Assembly (NCBI RefSeq): GCF_002968335.2
Contig: NZ_CP134398.1
Coordinates: 5,828,001 to 5,892,000 of the forward strand
Length of the DNA stretch: 64,000 bases
From: Mycobacterium sp. ITM-2016-00316
GTDB taxonomy: Bacteria; Actinomycetota; Actinomycetes; Mycobacteriales; Mycobacteriaceae
Direction: 5' to 3'
Shown: positions 61,908-64,000 of the stretch, piece by piece
Numbering within the stretch: the stretch's first letter is position 1
Layout: each line of letters starts with the position of its first letter
Notes under the pieces: generated by a model
Told to the model about the DNA's origin: nothing
The model's input: the letters and a program-made list of their open reading frames with translations, nothing else
The model's database searches: none
Made by a program: the position numbers and the translations under genes

Positions 61908-63251
61908 GTGGCCAAACCGAACAAGCTCGAAGACCATCCGAATGTGATCGCGGTGCGGCAACGCGGTGACGAAGCCACTCCTGCTCAGCCGTTGGACGAG
62001 TCCTGGTTGCGTCAATTGGTTCTCGACGCGGGCGCCGACGATGTGGGGTTTGTCCACATCGACCGCCCCGAAATCGCCGACCAGAGGGCCGATCTCACGG
62101 CGGCGCTACCGGGTGTCAAGGTGCTGATCAGCTATGTGTGCCGGATGAACCGGGAGAACATTCGCACACCGGCCCGATCGGTGGCCAATCTGGAGTTTCA
62201 TCACACCGGTGACCATTCAGACGACGTCGGTCGCAGCGTGGCGGGCAAGCTGGAGGCGGCGGGTGTACGCGCGATCAACCCCTCCATGGGATTTCCCATG
62301 GAGATGAACAACTTTCCCCGCAAGACATGGGTGGTCAGCCACAAGCCGGTTGCGGTGGCTGCAGGTCTGGGCAAAATGGGCGTACACCGCAATGTCATCC
62401 ACCCGAAGTTCGGGAACTTCATCCTGCTCGGCACCGTGCTGATCGACGCGGAGGTCAGCGACTACTCCGAACCGATCAACTACAACCCGTGCCTGGAATG
62501 CAAACTCTGCGTCACCGCCTGCCCCACCGGGGCGATCGCCGCCGACGGACACTTCGACTTCTCCGCCTGCTACAGCCACAACTACCGCGAATTCATGGGC
62601 GGCTTCACCGACTTCATCGAGGACGTCGCCGACAGCAAGGACGCAGGCGACTTCCGTTCGAAAGTCACCGCAAACGAGTCGGCGTCCATGTGGCAAAGCT
62701 TGTCCTTCGGCGCCAATTACAAGGCGGCGTATTGCATGTCGGTGTGTCCCGCCGGCGAGGACGTGCTCGGGCCGTGGCTCGACGATCGCAAGAAGCACCT
62801 GACCGACGTGGTGCGTCCCCTGCAGGCAAAAGAGGAACCCGTGTACGTCATCGAGGGATCCGATGCCGAAGAGTTCGTGACGAGGCGCTATCCGCACAAA
62901 ACGGTACGACACGTCGGCCAGACCTTGCGGGCCACGAGCATCGATGGGCTGGTCGAAGGCCTGCCGATCATCTTCCAACGCGGGCAGGCCAAAGACGTCT
63001 CCGTGCTGTACCACTTCACTTTCACCGGATCCGAGCAGCGCAAGATCACCGTGACGATTCGCGACCGGAAACTCGACGTGGCCGAGGGACATCACGGCAA
63101 ACCCGATATCCATGTCACCGCCGACTCGGACACCTGGATCCGTTTCTTGAACAAGCAGGCCTCGATGCCATGGGCACTGGTGACTCGACGCATCAAGATC
63201 AAAGGGTCCCCGTTGCTTCTCCGCATTTTCGCGCGCTGCTTCCCCACCTAG
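61908..63251 (+). CDS. QueG/RdhA-like Fe-S protein fused to an SCP2 domain
   Basis: 447 residues. The central part resembles epoxyqueuosine reductase (QueG) and reductive dehalogenases: WVVSHKPVAVAAGLGKMGVHRN, then a first 4Fe-4S motif CLECKLCVTACPTGAI (Cys195, 198, 201, 205), ACYSHNYRE (Cys221, like the RCISY of QueG) and CMSVCPAGED (Cys276, 280). Two 4Fe-4S clusters are thus likely, and by homology a cobalamin site in the N-terminal domain; cobalamin binding cannot be confirmed by eye. Residues 350-447 form an SCP2 sterol-carrier domain (YHFTFTGSEQRKITVTIRDR; WIRFLNKQASMPWALVTRRI), an unusual partner. A PDR-type reductase follows directly. Reductive dehalogenation or another reduction is inferred. 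Confidence 0.75.
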   Translation: MAKPNKLEDHPNVIAVRQRGDEATPAQPLDESWLRQLVLDAGADDVGFVHIDRPEIADQRADLTAALPGVKVLISYVCRMNRENIRTPARSVANLEFHHTGDHSDDVGRSVAGKLEAAGVRAINPSMGFPMEMNNFPRKTWVVSHKPVAVAAGLGKMGVHRNVIHPKFGNFILLGTVLIDAEVSDYSEPINYNPCLECKLCVTACPTGAIAADGHFDFSACYSHNYREFMGGFTDFIEDVADSKDAGDFRSKVTANESASMWQSLSFGANYKAAYCMSVCPAGEDVLGPWLDDRKKHLTDVVRPLQAKEEPVYVIEGSDAEEFVTRRYPHKTVRHVGQTLRATSIDGLVEGLPIIFQRGQAKDVSVLYHFTFTGSEQRKITVTIRDRKLDVAEGHHGKPDIHVTADSDTWIRFLNKQASMPWALVTRRIKIKGSPLLLRIFARCFPT

Positions 63252-63294
63252 ACAAAGCCCTGAGCCGACCGCAAGCGAGGAGATACAGCGGGAC

Positions 63295-64000
63295 ATGAAC
63301 ATGTTCTTTGTCGACACCGAGCACGAACTCGTGCTGGAGAAGAAGTCCGTCGTCGCCGAGGACGTCGTAAGGCTCACATTGCGTGACCCGCTGGGACGGC
63401 CGGCCCCCAAATGGCACCCCGGCGCCCACATCGACCTGATGCTGGGCGACAACCTGGTCAGGCAGTACTCGCTATGTGGAGACCCCAGCGACCGGTCCAG
63501 CCTGCAGGTTTCGGTGCTGCGCGCACCAAACAGCCGTGGTGGATCACGGCATGTGCACGACGAACTGGTCGAAGGGCAGAAGATCCACATTCGCGGTCCG
63601 CGCAACAACTTCGAGCTCGTGCCGTCGAAGCGCTATCTCTTCATTGCCGATGGAATCGGTATCACCCCGATCCTGCCGATGGTGGCAGCCGCTCACGCGA
63701 AAGGTGCCGACTGGCGCCTGGTCTACGGGGGACGCACACGGACATCGATGGCGTTCCGCGATGAGCTGCAGAGCACCTACGGCAAGCGCGTGGAGATACG
63801 CCCGCAGGACGAGTACGGACACCTGGACCTGAAGTCACTGCTCGGCCGCCCGAAGCGGCGGACAGCGGTGTACTGCTGCGGTCCGGAGCCGTTGCTCGAC
63901 GCGGTCGAATCCGCCAGTGCACAGTGGCCGGAAGGAGCCCTACACCTGGAGCGGTTCGCACCGAGGAAGAGCGAGGGCACCGACGAAGACGCCGCGTTCG
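63295..64000 (+). CDS. PDR/VanB-type oxidoreductase, 5' part
   Basis: Open at the right edge; 235 residues are visible. The flavin domain has HIDLMLGDNLVRQYSLCGDP (RxYSLC), and the NAD domain has RYLFIADGIGITPILPMVAAA and AVYCCGPEPLLDAVE. This is the phthalate dioxygenase reductase (VanB) family: FMN/NAD domain, then a plant-type 2Fe-2S ferredoxin that would lie beyond the edge. It starts 43 bases after the Fe-S/SCP2 gene and would pass electrons from NAD(P)H to it. Confidence 0.85.
   Translation, partial: MNMFFVDTEHELVLEKKSVVAEDVVRLTLRDPLGRPAPKWHPGAHIDLMLGDNLVRQYSLCGDPSDRSSLQVSVLRAPNSRGGSRHVHDELVEGQKIHIRGPRNNFELVPSKRYLFIADGIGITPILPMVAAAHAKGADWRLVYGGRTRTSMAFRDELQSTYGKRVEIRPQDEYGHLDLKSLLGRPKRRTAVYCCGPEPLLDAVESASAQWPEGALHLERFAPRKSEGTDEDAAF

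Noticed and set aside
1-64000. tRNA, rRNA, CRISPR arrays, IS elements or prophage genes
   Set aside because: None could be recognised; no transposase or integrase motif and no direct-repeat/spacer pattern was seen.

Overview
The window reads as a chromosomal segment of a fast-growing mycobacterium (Mycolicibacterium type). It is GC-rich with strongly GC-biased third codon positions. It carries several mycobacterial hallmarks: a fused HadA/HadB-type dehydratase, an MHB-fold haemophore, an atypical TopoN/TopoM type II topoisomerase pair, a SigH-like ECF sigma factor, and many small exported proteins. I saw no rRNA, tRNA, CRISPR array, insertion sequence, phage gene or attachment site.

Layout. 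1-4.8 kb: end of a HadAB dehydratase, a 399-bp-repeat surface protein, a haemophore and small exported proteins. 4.9-12.8 kb: DCC thiol oxidoreductase, a TetR regulator divergent from a rifampin-phosphotransferase-like dikinase, a GCS2-type ligase, a PPOX flavoprotein, an FNT channel and a FUSC exporter. 12.9-17.1 kb: topoN-topoM. 17.1-20.5 kb: TetR with three GTACA-NN-TGTAC operators, a SigH paralogue, a DUF5996 protein and two exported proteins. 20.5-27.9 kb: a leftward fructose-type ABC operon (frcB-frcC-frcA-pfkB-frcK-lacI-fba) preceded by LacI-type palindromes, then a CitE-like lyase. 28-39.4 kb: GAF-EAL phosphodiesterase, F420/NADP reductase-like protein, CocE esterase, lycopene cyclase, APC permease, VanW protein, a Tat-exported DUF1906 protein and a LAS-type peptidase-like protein. 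38.6-44.1 kb: a tripartite tricarboxylate transporter operon (tctB-tctA-tctC) with an RraA-like aldolase and a 6PGDH-like dehydrogenase, under an IclR regulator. 44.2-49.2 kb: haloalkane-dehalogenase-like protein divergent from an HxlR regulator, a desaturase/ferredoxin-reductase fusion and a PucR-type regulator. 49.3-55.7 kb: exported hydrolase, PfkB-SurE pair, zinc-ribbon protein, DUF4174-CIA30 pair and a methyltransferase. 55.9-61 kb: several regulator-enzyme pairs. 61-64 kb: HxlR divergent from a QueG/RdhA-like iron-sulphur protein fused to an SCP2 domain, followed by a PDR-type reductase cut by the window edge.

Two things stand out. First, three genes (fba, tctA, the HxlR gene at 45.2 kb) each contain one single-base frameshift, and a fourth (TetR at 17.1 kb) probably does. 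All lie in or beside short G/C tracts, so sequencing error is as likely as gene decay. Second, the right end holds a compact candidate redox system: a cobalamin-reductase-like Fe-S/SCP2 fusion, its flavin reductase, and an HxlR regulator that itself carries an SCP2-like domain. A similar HxlR-SCP2 regulator sits beside a haloalkane-dehalogenase-like protein at 44-46 kb. A role in reductive dehalogenation or a related reduction is inference only.
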